From: JAWWPY01 sp036394075
Lineage (GTDB): Bacteria > Actinomycetota > Actinomycetes > Streptosporangiales > Streptosporangiaceae
Direction: 5' to 3'
DNA: 13,966 bases
Assembly: GCA_036394075.1 (NCBI GenBank)
Contig: DASWFT010000437.1
Location: forward strand, 1-13,966
Shown: positions 13,398 through 13,966 of the stretch, in pieces
Position numbering within the stretch: the first letter of the stretch is position 1
How the letters are laid out: each line of letters begins with the position of its first letter
Made by a program: the position numbers and the translations under genes
Notes under the pieces: generated by a model
The model's input: only the letters and a program-made list of their open reading frames with translations
Databases searched by the model: none
What the model was told of the DNA's origin: nothing

Positions 13398-13966
13398 CGC
13401 TGGAAGGCCGGCTACATCCAAACCGGACTTGTGCACACTCGCCAACCGCTGCGCTCCATGCGACGGATGGGTCCGGCCAGGTGGCTGTGCTTCAACCTCC
13501 TGATTCTCGGCGTACCGATATCTTTCCTGCTCAACCCGTTGTTCATCGCGCTCACCGTGGTTTATTTCGCGACCCGGTCCCAGCTGATAGTGGGACTCTT
13601 TCCGACTGCCGTCTACTACCCGAGCGTCGCCCTGATGCTGCTAGGGAATTTTGGCCTGCTCTATGAACTCGTGCATACCTGTCTCAAGGAGGCCGAGCAG
13701 GCCAGGGGGCGCTTCGACCTGGTGCGGTACATGCTGCTGGCTCAGCTTATGTGGCTTTGGATGAGCCGCTCCACCTACATCGCCGTGTTTGAATTGGTCA
13801 GCGGGAAGCGGACCTGGCACAAGACCCCCCACGGCCATGCCGAGGACGACGAACCCCGGTTCAGGCAGCCTGGTCTGCAACGCCAGCCCTGGCCGACAGG
13901 CGGGCGGCCTGCCCGGCAGCCCCCGCCCCCTGGTTGGCAGGCAGCGGGGGCTGCCGGGCAACCCCG
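13398..13966 (+). pseudogene. C-terminal part of the same glycosyltransferase, in frame after the TGA (runs off window)
   Basis: In the same frame as the upstream part, translation resumes directly after the TGA as RWKAGYIQTGLVHTRQPLRS. That is the expected continuation of BcsA-like GT2 proteins (RW-x-x-G-x-x-Q-T-x-L-V-H). Three or so hydrophobic regions follow (WLCFNLLILGVPISFLL and on; SVALMLLGNFGLLYEL; LLAQLMWLWMSR), then the typical KTPHG. The tail is Pro/Gln/Gly-rich and open to the last base. No stop or frameshift was found in this half by reading every codon. No independent start with a good ribosome-binding site was seen; ATG 13458 is in frame. It is either the lost half of a nonsense-mutated gene or the readthrough part of one protein. 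Confidence 0.75.

Noticed and set aside
13395..13420. Selenocysteine insertion at the glycosyltransferase TGA
   Set aside because: No convincing bacterial SECIS-like stem follows; only a 4-bp CCGG pairing was seen. The position is not normally Cys, so nonsense mutation or error is simpler.

Overview
The window is GC-rich with strongly GC-biased third codon positions. Gene content (DrrAB-type exporter, actinobacterial-type HisN, secreted F5/8C and choice-of-anchor D protein, GTG starts) points to a soil actinobacterium. The sequence does not fix the genus. No rRNA, tRNA or CRISPR array was seen.

Layout. (1) 1-1005: the 3' end of a large secreted protein with two F5/8 type C (discoidin-like) modules around an Ig-like choice-of-anchor D module. 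(2) 1428-4179: a tight three-gene operon with its own AT-rich promoter/operator. It encodes an NrtR-type Nudix-derived regulator, a soluble SPFH/band-7 coiled-coil protein and a divergent NAD-kinase-fold protein. (3) 4180-4514: a possible septum-formation-type remnant. (4) 4515-5288, minus: a rhomboid protease with a heptapeptide-repeat tail. (5) 5695-8469, plus: a DrrA/DrrB-type ABC exporter with a 4-nt gene overlap, then an NAD-dependent epimerase/dehydratase whose stop codon lies in the first copy of a 14-bp tandem array. (6) 8571-11266, minus: HisN-type phosphatase, two-CBS protein, short-chain dehydrogenase and a small zinc-knuckle protein. (7) 11598-11789, plus: a two-TM small membrane protein with a hairpin over its ribosome-binding region. 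(8) 11790-end: a decaying region with an IS3-family transposase remnant and a membrane glycosyltransferase 2 (BcsA-like) gene. An in-frame TGA falls inside the GT's QxxRW motif, and the rest of the protein stays open in the same frame to the window edge.

Most interesting system: the NrtR / SPFH / NAD-kinase-like operon. An NrtR-type sensor with an eroded Nudix catalytic box sits next to a TATATGT half-site cluster at its own start. It is translationally coupled to an SPFH scaffold, followed 8 bp later by a kinase-fold protein with GGDG changed to GQDG. I infer an autoregulated NAD(P)- or ADP-ribose-linked module with a membrane-organising partner. The individual families are recognised from sequence; the joint function is inference. 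The second item worth attention is the TGA in the glycosyltransferase, which is a fresh nonsense mutation, a sequencing error or recoding.
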